From [Phialemoniopsis] sp. UDSM-2020 (Eukaryota > Ascomycota > Sordariomycetes > Thyridiales > Thyridiaceae): a DNA stretch of 64,000 nucleotides. Under the pieces are notes generated by a model. That model ran no database searches and was not told where the DNA came from. It was given only the letters and a program-made list of their open reading frames with translations. Where the stretch lies: NCBI GenBank assembly GCA_018873225.1, contig JAEILZ010000010.1:1-64000 (forward strand), in the 5' to 3' direction. Each line of letters opens with the position of its first letter. Position 1 is the first letter of the stretch. Both the position numbers and the translations under genes were made by a program. Positions 36,686 to 50,073 of this stretch are shown here, in pieces.

Positions 36686-38863
36686 TCACGCTATCTCAAT
36701 CGTACTCTGGAAGCAATCTAAACGCATGGACAGTCCTTCTGCTTGGAAAAGAGAGTTGATGACATCTGCGTCTGCCTCTAAGCCGCTATTGACTGATAAC
36801 GGGGAGAGCAGCATTTGTGGCATGTCAAAGTCTGGTAGTAGGTTCGCATGCTGCTCAACCAACTCTGGGTCGATGGAGGTATCGGCCGGCATGTCCTGAG
36901 ACTGTATATGACAGTAATCATCAAGCTGTTGACAGTACGCATGAGCCTCGATTTCATGTTCGGCCAGGTCCGCATCAGGGAAGGATGACTTCGCCTCAGT
37001 CGGAAGGCCCACGCTAGCACCGGTTTCATGAATCGTGCCGAAGATGCCGGCAATTCTCTCACTGCTTCTGGCCATAGTCTGCTGAGTGCGTTTCTCGTCG
37101 TATTCAACACAGGCGAGGTGGAGTTGTTGCACTATCACAAGATCCCTCCGAGCGACAATGTCGTGACGACTGAATCGTGCGAGAAGTCTCTTGGCGTCGG
37201 CCAAGTGCTTCCTCAAAGGAAGAGTGTGATCTATGGACCCCAAGTCGGCCAGACCTAAAACTAAAGCCGAAAGAAATATGGAGTTGACCACAAATGGCAG
37301 CCGTTTCGGTACCCCCTCTGAGCAGGCCAAGAAGTTTAGCAGATCTATGGTACGAATTGCCGAGTCGACACATGCCCGGGCTAGGATATAATTCGGTGAA
37401 GCTTGATCCAAATGGGCAGGCAGGGCTGATGGGTTTTCGGCCAGGTCATTTTCCATGTGCCTCGCGGCAATCTCGACAAGGAAAGGCCGCGTCAGAAGCA
37501 TAATCGCCCAGTAATATGCCTCCTTGAGATGGCATAATCCCAAGGAAGGACTGATCCTGCCTTCAGGTGTTGTGGTTGACTGTTCGGCCCGCCTGTCGTC
37601 GATGGCAGACCCTTCCGGTAATCTCGCTGCCCAGGCGCGCAGTCGGCCACTGATGTCCCGCATCACCCCCGAGTTGATCGTGCGATCCGAGTAGACTTGA
37701 GTCAAGATGACTTCGAAGATCACGCAGAGATCATTCGAAGATGTGTAGTCGATCCCGGCTTGTATGTACCGACTTTCTGTTGTCGAAGGAGGACGGCCTA
37801 ACGACGAACTCATAAAAGAGTCTAGAGTTCTCGTCGCCTTCCACACTCGCTCGCGCGCCGCAAATTGTTCTTGGCCCAGTACCTTGTTTATCTCTCCTCG
37901 ATGAATGCCCAGAGCGTACACTGCCCGAATCGCCGAGCCCAATGCCAGAAACGCTGCGTCCCGTCTGCCGGCAGCTACCAGATACATGGTCATGAGCAGA
38001 TGCGCCATGGCGGTGGAGATGCTGATGGAATCAAGCAAGCCTCTCCTCGTAGTGAGAGACGCACTATAGCTGAAGTATCTCTCGGCAGACGAATCGAAAT
38101 CCCCCGGGCTGGCCTGCGCGCCTACGGCGAGCACAAGATAAAGCACAGCACTCATGGGTGCCCCATCGCTGCGCTTGGATATATCCTTCTGCCATTGTGT
38201 CATCATTTCAAGCAAGTGTGCTTCGCTGAATATGTCGAGAATTCCATCAGTAGCCCGGTTGTACCAGGCTAGGAAATGCATCATCTCCCCGTCGGTGGGC
38301 GGCGCGGGAGCCGTGTAAGCCACTTCAAGCGGCGACAAGGTCGGCTCTAGAGCAGCGGTTTCGGCAATGAGATGACGAAAAGGATCTTCTGTGAAATCGC
38401 AGGGGCCCAAATGCCGCAACACGAGACTTCGCATAGTCTGAAGAAAGGTGAGATTTGCTGAATTACCGACGAATATGAGCTGGCCGCGTCCGTTAGGGAT
38501 GAGGCGCGCTTTATTGGTGCCATACACAGGACCTTTCGATAAGAGGTCCACATCTCCATTCTCGAAGTCTATGGAAATCATATTTGGGTGTTGTTCCACT
38601 TGGTATTGTCTGTCTTGATCGATAGATTGCGTGCATTGGCTGTCACCGGGATCGCTGCTGGCTGAGCCGAGTTTGCCAGCGTCAGTATCGCCTACCGTGC
38701 CCACGCTGTCGCAGAGTCTTCCAGCCCCACGCTGGACACATCGCCGACACGGACGCTGCGAATCGCATCGCTCTTTGCGCCGCTTGCATGCCTCACAGGC
38801 TTTGGCACACCGGCGCCTCGCCAGTCTGCCTCTGGACTCCATGTCCAAATTCCCAGTCGACAT
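36686..38863 (-). CDS. Zn2Cys6 transcription factor
   Basis: 725 residues in one exon. The zinc cluster is complete at residues 23-51 (C-x2-C-x6-C-x5-C-x2-C-x8-C: Cys23, 26, 33, 39, 42 and 51), preceded by a basic stretch (RGRLARRR). A Fungal_trans regulatory domain follows, with LALGSAIRAVYALGIHR at about residues 310-326 and the RVWKATRTLDSFMSSSLGRPP segment after it. The C-terminus is acidic and Ser/Leu-rich, a likely activation region. It acts in the nucleus. It lies at the edge of the island, next to the BVMO, and is the best candidate for a cluster-specific activator; CGG-N4-CCG sites at 20,268 and 20,301 could be targets, but this is inferred. Confidence 0.9.
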   Translation of the reverse strand: MSTGNLDMESRGRLARRRCAKACEACKRRKERCDSQRPCRRCVQRGAGRLCDSVGTVGDTDAGKLGSASSDPGDSQCTQSIDQDRQYQVEQHPNMISIDFENGDVDLLSKGPVYGTNKARLIPNGRGQLIFVGNSANLTFLQTMRSLVLRHLGPCDFTEDPFRHLIAETAALEPTLSPLEVAYTAPAPPTDGEMMHFLAWYNRATDGILDIFSEAHLLEMMTQWQKDISKRSDGAPMSAVLYLVLAVGAQASPGDFDSSAERYFSYSASLTTRRGLLDSISISTAMAHLLMTMYLVAAGRRDAAFLALGSAIRAVYALGIHRGEINKVLGQEQFAARERVWKATRTLDSFMSSSLGRPPSTTESRYIQAGIDYTSSNDLCVIFEVILTQVYSDRTINSGVMRDISGRLRAWAARLPEGSAIDDRRAEQSTTTPEGRISPSLGLCHLKEAYYWAIMLLTRPFLVEIAARHMENDLAENPSALPAHLDQASPNYILARACVDSAIRTIDLLNFLACSEGVPKRLPFVVNSIFLSALVLGLADLGSIDHTLPLRKHLADAKRLLARFSRHDIVARRDLVIVQQLHLACVEYDEKRTQQTMARSSERIAGIFGTIHETGASVGLPTEAKSSFPDADLAEHEIEAHAYCQQLDDYCHIQSQDMPADTSIDPELVEQHANLLPDFDMPQMLLSPLSVNSGLEADADVINSLFQAEGLSMRLDCFQSTIEIA

Positions 38864-39545
38864 TCAGACTCCGATGCTGGTCAGTCGTTCAAATGCCTGC
38901 CGGGTCTATTATCTGTAGAGTATTCGGGCTGCCTCTAGATGAGCAAACCACATCAGTCACGAGATTTTGTACAAGGGGACTACGGCCAGATAGCCGATGA
39001 ATTTGCTGAGGTTTCTCGATCGTACCTGGAGCGAAAGGAATAGCTATACGATGATGTCAAGACTTCTGGGTCTCGCCGCTCACATTTTGAATAGGCACAT
39101 AAGGGATACAAGCCCGGGATATCAGCGTATGGCCGAAGGGTTCTTTGCCAAGTATTTCGATCCGTGGTACATACAAGATGGGGCCTTAGGCTGCGCTATC
39201 TAGCCCAAAAAGGAGTACCCCGTGTTTATTTTAGAGCTACGGAGAGGAGAGCCCTAAGAGAGAGCTCTTTACGGCCCAGTGTCAAATCTCCATCCTTCGA
39301 TTGGTAAGGCCAAACAGGAGACTCGCTTTGCTCGGGTTAGGAACCCACCACTGGATCACCAATTCTGCTTGATCCAGGACTTGCCTTTTCAGGCAAGTAT
39401 TCGGGCTACCCCGTAATCTCTGGCTAGAGCCTCAGCGCCCGATTCAACCTAACCTAACGCTACGTAACGGAGACAGGGCACGCCGCTCAAGAGCCGGGCG
39501 GCCCCACCCGTATCTCACGCCCAGACCTCTATCAGACTGAGATAA
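38864..39545. other. Regulator upstream region and transition to AT block
   Basis: Upstream region of the Zn2Cys6 gene, followed by GC-normal DNA with no gene recognised. A short inverted repeat lies at about 39,250-39,275 (GAGAGCCC...GAGAGAGCTC). From about 39,540 the sequence drifts into A+T over roughly 150 bp, a gradient expected of RIP leaking past a repeat edge. Confidence 0.45.
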
Positions 39546-40343
39546 GACTATTAACTTATTTGTAGGCTTCTTATACTTAAGCCTTCTTATTTAATCCTTT
39601 TCACCCCCTTCTTCTTTTATAAATATATAAATTTTATATAAGATAAGTATACCCTTTTATTTATATATAAAGCTTATAACTTATTATTAAGCTTATAATA
39701 AAGTATAATTTTATAATTTATTACTTTTTTATTTATAGTTTTTTAATATTATTATATATAATATTTTTTTATAAATTATATAATAATATTAAAAAAAAAT
39801 AAAAAGTATATATAATATTTATATATTAAATTTTTTTATATATTTAATTATATTATTATTAAAATAATTTATATTTATTATTATATTTAATAATTTTAAT
39901 TAAAAAATATAAATTAAAATATTAAATATATAAATTTAAATAAATAAATTTTTATTTTTTAATAATATATTATTATATATTTATATTATATTTTTTATTT
40001 TTAAAAATATTAATTTAAAAAAAAGATATTATATTATAAAATAAATTTATAATATTATAAAAAATATTAAAATAATTATATAAAATATAATATAATAAAA
40101 TAAAATTATAAAATATAAATTATTAAATTATTAAAAATAATAATAATTTTTTATATTATAAAATTAAAATAGAATATTATAAAATAAAATATTATAAAAT
40201 AAATAATAAAAATAATTAAAATTAATAAAAAAATAAAATAAAAAAAATTATTTTAAATAAATATTATAAAATTAAATTAAATATAATAAAATAAATTTAT
40301 AATATTATAAAAAATATTAAAATAATTATATTATTAATATTAT

Positions 40344-43290
40344 ATTATAATAAAAATATAAACTTTTTTAAATAATAATATTTTAATATTAAAAATTTAT
40401 TATTATAAAATTATTAATAAATTATTAATAATAAAAAAAAAATATTTATAATAATTCTTTTAAAATTTTTAAATTTTTAAAATTTAATTTTATTATTAAA
40501 TATTATTAAATATTATTAAATATTTTATTTATTTTATTTTATTTAATTTATTATATTTTATTTATAATTTTAAATTTTTTTTAAAAATTTATTTAAAATA
40601 AAATAATATTAATTTAATATAAAAAATAATTTAAATTATTTAAAATTATAAATTATTTTATAAATAAAAAAAATATAATTTAATTAATTAATAATATTAA
40701 ATTAATTAAAATTATTAAAATAATTTTAATTTTTATTATATTTAATTTAATAGTTTTTTAAATTTAAATTATTTAATTTAAATAATTTATAAAATTTTAA
40801 ATATATAAAATTAAATTAATTAAAAAAATAAATATTATTAATATAATTTTAATTTAAATTTAAATTAAAATAAAATTAAAATTAAAAATTTTTTTATTTT
40901 TAATTTAAATTATATTTTTAAATAATAAAATAATTAATTTTTAAATTTATAATAAATTTTTATAAAAATTAAAAGAAAATATAAAAAAAATAAATAAAAA
41001 GTTTTTAAAATTTTTATAAAAATAAGATTTATATATAAAATAAAATAAAATTATTATATTATTAATTTAAATTTTAAATAATTAAAAACTTTAAAAATTA
41101 ATATTATTTTAAAATTTATATTATATATATAATAAAAAAATAAAAATAATAAAATATTTAATTATTATTTATTAAAAATTAATTTAATTATTAAAAAGTT
41201 TTTATATTTATTTAAATTTTTTTAAAAAGAAATTATTTTTAATTTTAAAAAAAAGAATTTTATTTTTTTATTTTAAATTTAAATATAAATTTTAAAATAA
41301 TATTAATTTTTAAAGTTTTTAATTATTTAAAGATTATTTAAAAATAATTTTATTAATATTTTAATATTAATATATAATTTAATTAAAATAAAAATAATTT
41401 TATAATTAAATAAATATATTTTTAAATAATAATTAAAAAACTAATAAATAATTTTAATATAATTTATTATAAAATTTATAATAAAAAGATTTTAAATTAT
41501 AAAAAATAATTTTTTATATTAATTTTATAATTTTTTATTAATAAAATTAAAATATTTTAAAAAATCTTATTAAAATAAATAAAAATTAATTTATTTATTA
41601 TTTATATAATAATTAAAATTATTTTATTTTAATTTCTTTTAAAAATAATAATAAAATTAATATTTTTTAAATAAATTAATATTAAAATAATTATTTAATA
41701 TAATATAATATAAAAAGAATTAAATATTAAAATAAATATTATTAATTTAATATTATTTTTAATAATAAAAATTAAAATATAATTTTATATATTTATTTAA
41801 ATTAAAATTAAAAATAAATTAATAATAATTTAAATATTTTATAAAAAAGTTTATTTTAAATAAATATTAAAAGTTTATAAAAAAAACTAATAATTATATA
41901 ATTATATTTATAATAATATAAATTTTAAAAAAAATTTTATTTAATAATAATTTAAATTTAAATTTAAATAAAATTAATAATATTTTATTAAAAAATCTTT
42001 TAATTTAAAAAAATATTTTTAATAAAAAATATAAATATATTATAATTTATTAATTAAATAATTATATTATTAATTTAATTAAAAATATTATAAAAATATA
42101 TTAATAATAATTTAATAAAAAATTAAATTTATTTTTTTAAAAATTTTATTAATTTATTTATTTTTTTTATTTTAAAAAAAAAATAAAAATTTATAATTTT
42201 ATATTAATTATTAAATATTTAATATTATAATAATAAAAAATTAATATTTCTTTTTTTAATTTTAAAAATTATAAATTAAATTTTAAATTTTAAATTCTTT
42301 ATAAAGATTAATATTAAAAATATATATTATTAAATTTATATTAAATAAAATAATAAATAAAAAATAATATTTTAAATTTAATATAATTATTATAAATATT
42401 TAATTATATTTTTTAATTTAATAAATATATTAATAATATTTTAAAATTATATTTATATTATATTTTTTAATTTATTTAATATTTTTTATATAATATATTT
42501 AAATAATATTTTTATTTTTTTAAAAATAAAAAGAAAATATATTAAATATATAAAATATATATTTAAAAAATTAAAATTTATAAAACTTTTTATTAATTTA
42601 AAAAAATATTTTTTTTATTAAAATTAAATAAAAGTTTTAAATTTTATTTTTAATAATAAAAATATTTTAATAAACTTTTAATAAATAAATATAATTAATT
42701 TTTAATTAATATTATAATTATATTATAAAATTTAATAATTTTTAAAGTTTTATAATTTTTATTATTAATTTATTAAAAGATATTTAATAATAATTATTTT
42801 TTTAATTATTTTATTTAAAAATAATTAAAATAAAAAGAAATTAAAAAAAATAAATTTATTTAATATTAAAATAAATATATTTTAATATTTTAAAAAAATA
42901 TTTTATTTAATTTTTTTTTTAAAATATTTTAATTTTAATTAGTTTTTAAAATTAAAAATTAATATTTTTATATTTATATTTATAAAAATCTTAATATAAT
43001 TTAATTTAAAAAATAATTAATATTTAATTATTTTTTATTTATAAAAATTTTAAAATTATATAAAAAGATTATAATAAATTAAATAAAATAAAATAAATAA
43101 AATAAAATAAATAAAATAAAATATTTAATAATATTTAATAATATTTAATAATAAAATTAAATTTTAAAAATTTAAAAATTTTAAAAAGAATTATTATAAA
43201 TATTTTCTTTAATTATTAATAATTTATTAATAATTTTATAATAATAAATTTATAATATTAAATTATTATTATTTAAAAAAATTTATATTT
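40344..43290. mobile_element. Repeat A, about 2.9 kb with 230-bp terminal inverted repeats
   Basis: Its left end (40,344-40,574) is the reverse complement of its right end (about 43,052-43,290); both share ATTATAATAAAAATATAAA and a run of AAATA units. The whole interior matches, inverted, the stretch 45,830-48,933. Terminal inverted repeats and length would suit a DNA transposon, but no transposase can be read after RIP and no target duplication is certain. A palindromic rearrangement is the alternative. Confidence 0.55.
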
Positions 43291-43564
43291 TTATTATAAT
43301 AATTATTTTTTTTTTAATATAAAATTTATTTTAAAATTATAAAATTATTATAATTTTATTTATATTAATTTATAATAAATTTATTTAATATTATTATTAT
43401 AATATTATTAAGTTATATTATAAAAATATTATTAATTTAATTTTTTTAAATTATTTTTTATTTATTAAATATATAAGTATAATTAATTAATATATTTTAT
43501 TTATAAATATATATTTTATTTAATTTTATTATTAATTAAATATAAATAAATCTTTTTTTTTTAA

Positions 43565-43566
<2 letters not shown>

Positions 43567-43595
<29 letters not shown>
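43567..43595. repeat. Poly(T) run of about 29 bases
   Basis: The longest homopolymer of the window, just right of repeat A. On the minus strand it is poly(A), which could be the tail of a minus-strand retroposon lying to its right. Simple slippage is equally possible. Confidence 0.5.
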
Positions 43596-43602
<7 letters not shown>

Positions 43603-44984
43603 ATTTATTATTTTTTAACTTTTTTTTAAATTCTTTTAATAAGCTTATTTTTTTTATTTTATTATTAATTTAACTTTTTTTTATAATTAATAAATTATTA
43701 AAATAATATTACTTTTTATTATTTATAAATAAATTTATATAATTTATTTTTATTATATTTTTAATATTTTAATTTAATTAATAATAATATCTTTTTAATT
43801 ATATATTATTATAATATTAATATTATTATTTATTATAATTATTATATTTTTATTAAGAATATTTACTTTTTAATATATTTTTATTTTATTTTTTATTTTT
43901 TATTAAATTATTAATAATTTATAAGTTATTTTTATAATAATTAGAAATTAAAAAAATATATAATTTATTATTAATTAATATTTAACTTTAAATAATATTA
44001 AAATTTTTAATAATATATATTTAATATAATTTTAATAATAATTTAATATTAATTTTTTAAATATTATTATTAATATTTAAATTTAATTTTAATTTTTATT
44101 AATTTTTTTATTTATTAATTTTTTTTTAATTATAAATAAAAATTAATTTAATATTATTTTTTTTATTTATTTTTAAAATATAAAAAATATTAAAAAGTTT
44201 TATTAATTTATTATTAATATTTTAAATATAAAAAAAAAAACTTTTATAAATAATTTAATATTAATTTATATTTATTTATAATTAATTAAAATTTAAATTA
44301 TTTATATTAAATATTATATTTTTATTAAAATTTATTATATTTCTTTTATTATTTATTATAAAACTTTTTTTAATTTAATTTTTATAAATTATTTTTTTTA
44401 TTTTTATTTTATTTATAATTAATTATTAAATTATTAAAAAAATAATATTTAAAATTTAATAATCTTTTATTTTTTAATTAATAATTTTTTTTAATTTATT
44501 TTATTAATTATTTAATATTATATTTATATTATTTTAAAAATAATTTATATAAATATTAATTAAATTTATAATTTTAATATTTTTATTAAAAAGATTAATA
44601 AAAAAATCTATTTAATTTAAATTTTAAAATAAAGTATTATTATTTTAATATTAATTTAATTTATAGTTTTTTTATAAAAAATAAATAAAAAGAAAATTTA
44701 TAAATAAAATTTAATTTAATTAAATTATTAAATTATTATTAATTTATTAATAATTTTTATTTTATATTATTTAATTTTTATTTTATATTATTTAATTTTT
44801 ATTTTATATTATTTAATTTTTAATAAAAAGATTTTTATATTTTTTTAAAGTATTTTTATTTATATTTAAATATTAAATTATTATTATTTAATATAAAATC
44901 TTTTTATAATTAAATTTTTTTAAATTATAATTTTTTAATTATTTAAATTATTATTTTATAATATTATATTTTAATTTTATAATA

Positions 44985-45830
44985 TTTTTTTTATTAATAT
45001 AATATTTTTTTATATTTATATTATTAATTTAATATTTTATAAATATTTTAAAAATATTTTAAAGTTTTTATTTATTTTTAAATTATTATTAATTTTTTAA
45101 ATTAAATATTTTTTAATATATTATTTTAAAATTATTTATTTTTTAATATTAAATTATAAGTATTTTAATTTTAAATTTTTTATATTATTATTTATAAAAT
45201 ATTTAATATATAAATATTTTTAAATATTTAAAATTATAAAAGTTTATATAATTTCTTTTTATAATAATAAGTTATTATATTTTTAAAAATAAATTAAACT
45301 TATTAAAACTTTTATTATAATTTTTTTTTAAAATTAATTAAAATATATTTATTTATAAAAATATTTTATTATATTTTTTTTTATATAATTAAAAATAAAT
45401 TAAATTTAATAAAACTTTTATTATAATTCTTTTTAAAATTAATTAAAATATTTTTATTTATAAAAATATTTTATTATATTTCTTTTTATATTTTAAAATT
45501 AAATAAATCTTTTATATTATAATAAATTTTTATTATAAAATAAATAAATATTTTTTATAATAAGTTTTTTATTATTATAATTTAATTATTTTAATAATAT
45601 ATTAATAAGATTTTTTTTTTAATTAATATTTAATAATAAAATTAAAAAATATAAAATATATATATTAATATATTTATTTTTTATTTAATTTTAATTATTT
45701 TATAAAGTTTTAAAAATTAATATAATTTAATAAAAGTTTAATTTAAATTAATATTCTTTTAAAATAATATTATTAATATTTAAAAAATTTTATAATAATA
45801 ATTATTTTTTTATTTAAAATCTAATTATAT
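44985..45830. repeat. Left inverted arm flanking repeat B
   Basis: Reverse complement of about 48,940-49,745. Shared landmarks are the string TTTTTATTTAAAATC next to B and TTTTTTATATTTATATTATT at the outer end. It contains an internal tandem duplication of about 95 bp (45,287-45,380 and 45,386-45,480). Confidence 0.6.
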
Positions 45831-48800
45831 TTATAATTTTAAAATTTTTATAAATAAAAAATAATTAAATATTAATTATTTTTTAAATTAAATTATATTA
45901 AAATCTTTATAAATATAAATATAAAAATATTAATTTTTAATTTTAAAAATTAATTAAAATTAAAATATTTTAAAAAAAAAATTAAATAAAAAACTTTCTT
46001 AAAATATTAAAATATATTTATTTTAATATTAAATAAATTTATTTTTTTTAATTTCTTTTTATTTTAATTATTTTTAAATAAAATAATTAAAAAAATAATT
46101 ATTATTAAATATTTTTTAATAAGTTAATAATAAAAATTATAAAATTTTAAAAATTATTAAATTTTATAATATAATTATAATATTAATTAAAAATTAATTA
46201 TATTTATTTATTAAAGATTTATTAAAATATTTTTATTATTAAAAATAAAATTTAAAAATTTTATTTAATTTTAATAGAAAAAATATTTTTTTAAATTAAT
46301 AAAAAGTTTTATAAATTTTAATTTTATAAGTATTTATTTTATATATTTAATATATTTTTTTTTTATTTTTAAAAAAATAAAAATATTATTTAAATATATT
46401 ATATAAAAGATATTAAATAAATTATAAAATATAATATAAATATAGTTTTAAAATATTAATAATATATTTATTAAATTAAAAAATATAATTAAATATTTAT
46501 AATAATTATATTAAATTTAAAATATAATTTTTTATTTATTATTTTATTTAATATAAATTTAATAATATATATTTTTAATATTAATTTTAATAAAAACTTT
46601 AAAATTTAAAATTTAATTTATAATTTTTAAAATAAAAAAAAAAGAATATTAATTTTTTATTATTATAATATTAAATTTTTAATAATTAATATAAAATTAT
46701 AAATTTTTATTTTTTTTTAAAATAAAAAGAATAAATAAATTAATAAAACTTTTAAAAGAATAAATTTAATCTTTTATTAAATTAATATTAATATATTTTT
46801 ATAATATTTTTAATTTAATATAATTTAAAAAATAAATTAATTTAATAAAAAGAATTTCTTTTTTAATTAAATTAATAATATAATTATTTAATTAATAAAT
46901 TAATAATATATTTATATTTTTTATTAAAAATATCTTTTTAAATTTAAAAAATCTTAATAAAATATTATTAATTTTATTTAAATTTAAATTTAATTTATTA
47001 TTAAATAAAGTTTTTTTAAAATTTATATTATTATAAATATAATTATATAATTATAAGTTTTTTTTATAAATCTTTAAAATTTATTTATAATAAGCTTTTT
47101 TATAAAGTATTTAAATTATTATTAATTTTAATATATTAAAAAATAAATTTATTTATTATAAAATATAATTTAAAATAATAAAATAAAATTATTTTTTAAA
47201 TATAAATTATAATTAATTATTATATAATTATTTATAATTATTTATAATTTATTTTAAAAATTATAAAAATTAATAAAAACTTTTTAAATATTATAAATAA
47301 AAATTATAATTAAATTAATAATATTTAAATATAAAATTATTAATTAAATATTTTATAAATTATACTTTTTAATAAATTTTATATTAATTAAATTTATTTT
47401 TATATAAATATTAAAATTAATATAAATTATTATTAATTTATTTTTAATTTTAATTTAAATAAATATATAAAATTATATTTTAATTTTTATTATTAAAAGT
47501 AATATTAAATTAATAATATTTATTTTAATATTTAATTTCTTTTTATATTATATTATATTAAATAATTATTTTAATATTAATTTATTTAAAAAATATTAAT
47601 TTTATTATTTTTTTTTAAAATAAATTAAAATAAAATAATTTTAATTATTATATAAATAATAAATAAATTAATTTTTATTTATTTTAATAAGATTTTTTAA
47701 AATATTTTAATTTTATTAATAAAAAATTATAAAATTAATATAAAAAATTATTTTTTATAATTTAAAACTTTTTTATTATAAATTTTATAATAAATTATAT
47801 TAAAATTATTTATTAATTTTTTAATTATTATTTAAAAATATATTTATTTAATTATAAAATTATTTTTATTTTAATTAAATTATATATTAATATTAAAATA
47901 TTAATAAAACTATTTTTAAATAATTTTTAAATAATTAAAAATTTTAAAAATTAATATTATTTTAAAATTTATATTTAAATTTAAAATAAAAAAATAAATT
48001 TTTTTTTTTAAAATTAAAAATAATCTTTTTTTAAAAAAATTTAAATAAATATAAAAGTTTTTTAATAATTAAATTAATTTTTAATAAATAATAATTAAAT
48101 ATTTTATTATTTTTATTTTTTTATTATATATATAATATAAAAATATTTTTATTTATTTTTTAAAAATAAATTAAATAATTTTTATTTTTTTAATTTATTT
48201 AAAGTTTAAATTAATAATATAATAATTTTATTTTATTTTATATTTAAATTTTATTTTTATAAAAGCTTTAAAAATTTTTTATTTATTTTTTTTATATTTT
48301 TATTTAATTTTTATAAAAACTTATTATAAATTTAAAAGTTAATTTTCTTTTTTATTTTAAAATATAATTTAAATTAAAAATAAAAAGATTTTTAATTTTA
48401 ATTTTATTTTAATTTAAATTTAAATTAAAATTATATTAATAATATTTTATAATATTTATTTTTTTAATTAATTTAATATTATATATTTAAAGTTTTATAA
48501 ATTATTTAAATTAAATAATTTAAATTTAAAAAATTATTAAATTAAATATAATTAAAATTAAAATTATTTTAATAATTTTAATTAATTTAATATTATTAAT
48601 TAATTAAATTATATTTATTTTATTTATAAAGTAATTTATAGTTTTAAATAATTTAAATTATTTTTTATATTAAATTAATATTATTTTATTTTAAATAATT
48701 TTTTAAAAAAAGTTTAAAATTATAAAAAGATTATAATAAATTAAATAAAATAAAATAAATAAAATATTTAATAATATTTAATAATAAGATTAAATTTTAA

Positions 48801-48933
48801 AGATTTAAAAATTTTAAAAAAAGTTATTATAAATATTTTTTTTAATTATTAATAATTTATTAATAATTTTATAATAATAAATTTATAATATTAAATTATT
48901 ATTATTTAAAAAGATTTATATTTTTATTATAAT
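45830..48933. mobile_element. Repeat B, inverted relative of repeat A lacking one end
   Basis: The reverse complement of repeat A runs through this interval. Its right end (48,721-48,933) is the same 230-bp terminal repeat; the left terminal repeat is missing and replaced by the inverted arm. B has about 313 bp that A lacks (47,126-47,440), bounded by two copies of AAATTATTATTAATTT, which suggests deletion in A or duplication in B by recombination at this direct repeat. Confidence 0.55.
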
Positions 48934-48939
48934 AAATTA

Positions 48940-49745
48940 TAAATATAATTAAAAAGTTTTAAATAAAAAAATAATTATTATTATAAGATTTTTTAAATAT
49001 TAATAATATTATTTTAAAAAAATATTAATTTAAATTAAAATTTTATTAAATTATATTAATTTTTAAAATTTTATAAAATAATTAAAATTAAATAAAAAAT
49101 AAATATATTAATATATATATTTTATATTTTTTAATTTTATTATTAAATATTAATTAAAAAAAATCTTATTAATATATTATTAAAATAATTAAATTATAAT
49201 AATAAAAAGATTTATTATAAAAAGTATTTATTTATTTTATAATAAAAATTTATTATAATATAAAGAATTTATTTAATTTTAAAATATAAAAGAAAATATA
49301 ATAAAATATTTTTATAAATAAATATATTTTAAATAGTTTTATATAAAAGAAAATATAATAAAATATTTTTATAAATAAATATATTTTAATTAATTTTAAA
49401 AGAAATTATAATAAAAATTTTATTAAATTTAATTTATTTTTAAAAATATAATAACTTATTATTATAAAAAAAAATTATATAAATTTTTATAATTTTAAAT
49501 ATTTTAAAATATTTATATATTAATTATTTTATAAATAATAATATAAAAAATTTAAAATTAAAATATTTATAATTTAATATTAAAAAATAAATAATTTTAA
49601 AATAATATATTAAAAAATATTTAATTTAAAAAATTAATAATAATTTAAAAATAAATAAAAATTTTAAAATATTTTTAAAATATTTATAAAATATTAAATT
49701 AATAATATAAATATAAAAAAATATTATATTAATAAAAAAATATTT
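48940..49745. repeat. Right inverted arm flanking repeat B
   Basis: Reverse complement of about 44,985-45,830, starting immediately after the terminal repeat of B. A short tandem duplication is present here too (AAAAGAAAATATAATAAAAT units near 49,300-49,385). Confidence 0.6.
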
Positions 49746-50073
49746 AAAAAATAATTTTTAAATAATAATAATCTTTTTATATATAAAAAGAAATTAATAA
49801 TATTTAATAAAAAATTAATATTAATAAAAATTATTTTTTAATATTATAATAATTTATTTATAAATTATTTTAAAATTAATTAAATTATAAAACTTATTTA
49901 ATATAAATTTTATTAAAAAAAGATTAAATAAAATATTTATATTTATATTTATAAATATTTTATATATTAATATATTATAATTAAAAAGTATTATTTTTAT
50001 AATAAATTTAAATTATTATTACTTTTTAATTATTTTTAAAAATAAATTAATATAAGTTTTATTATATTAGATC

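Larger units (their letters stand above)
39546..50070. repeat. Second AT-only, RIP-saturated block
   Basis: 10.5 kb almost without C or G and with no usable reading frame. It is built from repeat copies in both orientations: A at 40,344-43,290; an inverted relative B at about 45,830-48,933; and a pair of 0.8-0.85 kb inverted arms at about 44,985-45,830 and 48,940-49,745. A 45-bp string is tandemly repeated at 40,037 and 40,281. The right edge at 50,070 is abrupt. Surviving G and C lie mostly in AG/CT steps, as in the first block. The element class is not recognisable. Confidence 0.75.

Noticed and set aside
15043..38863. Classical secondary-metabolite biosynthetic cluster
   Set aside because: No PKS, NRPS, terpene synthase, DMATS or RiPP precursor was found; enzymes are hydrolases and tailoring-type redox enzymes only.
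39546..50070. CRISPR-like or tandem satellite array
   Set aside because: Repeats are few, long and inverted, not regular short direct repeats with spacers.
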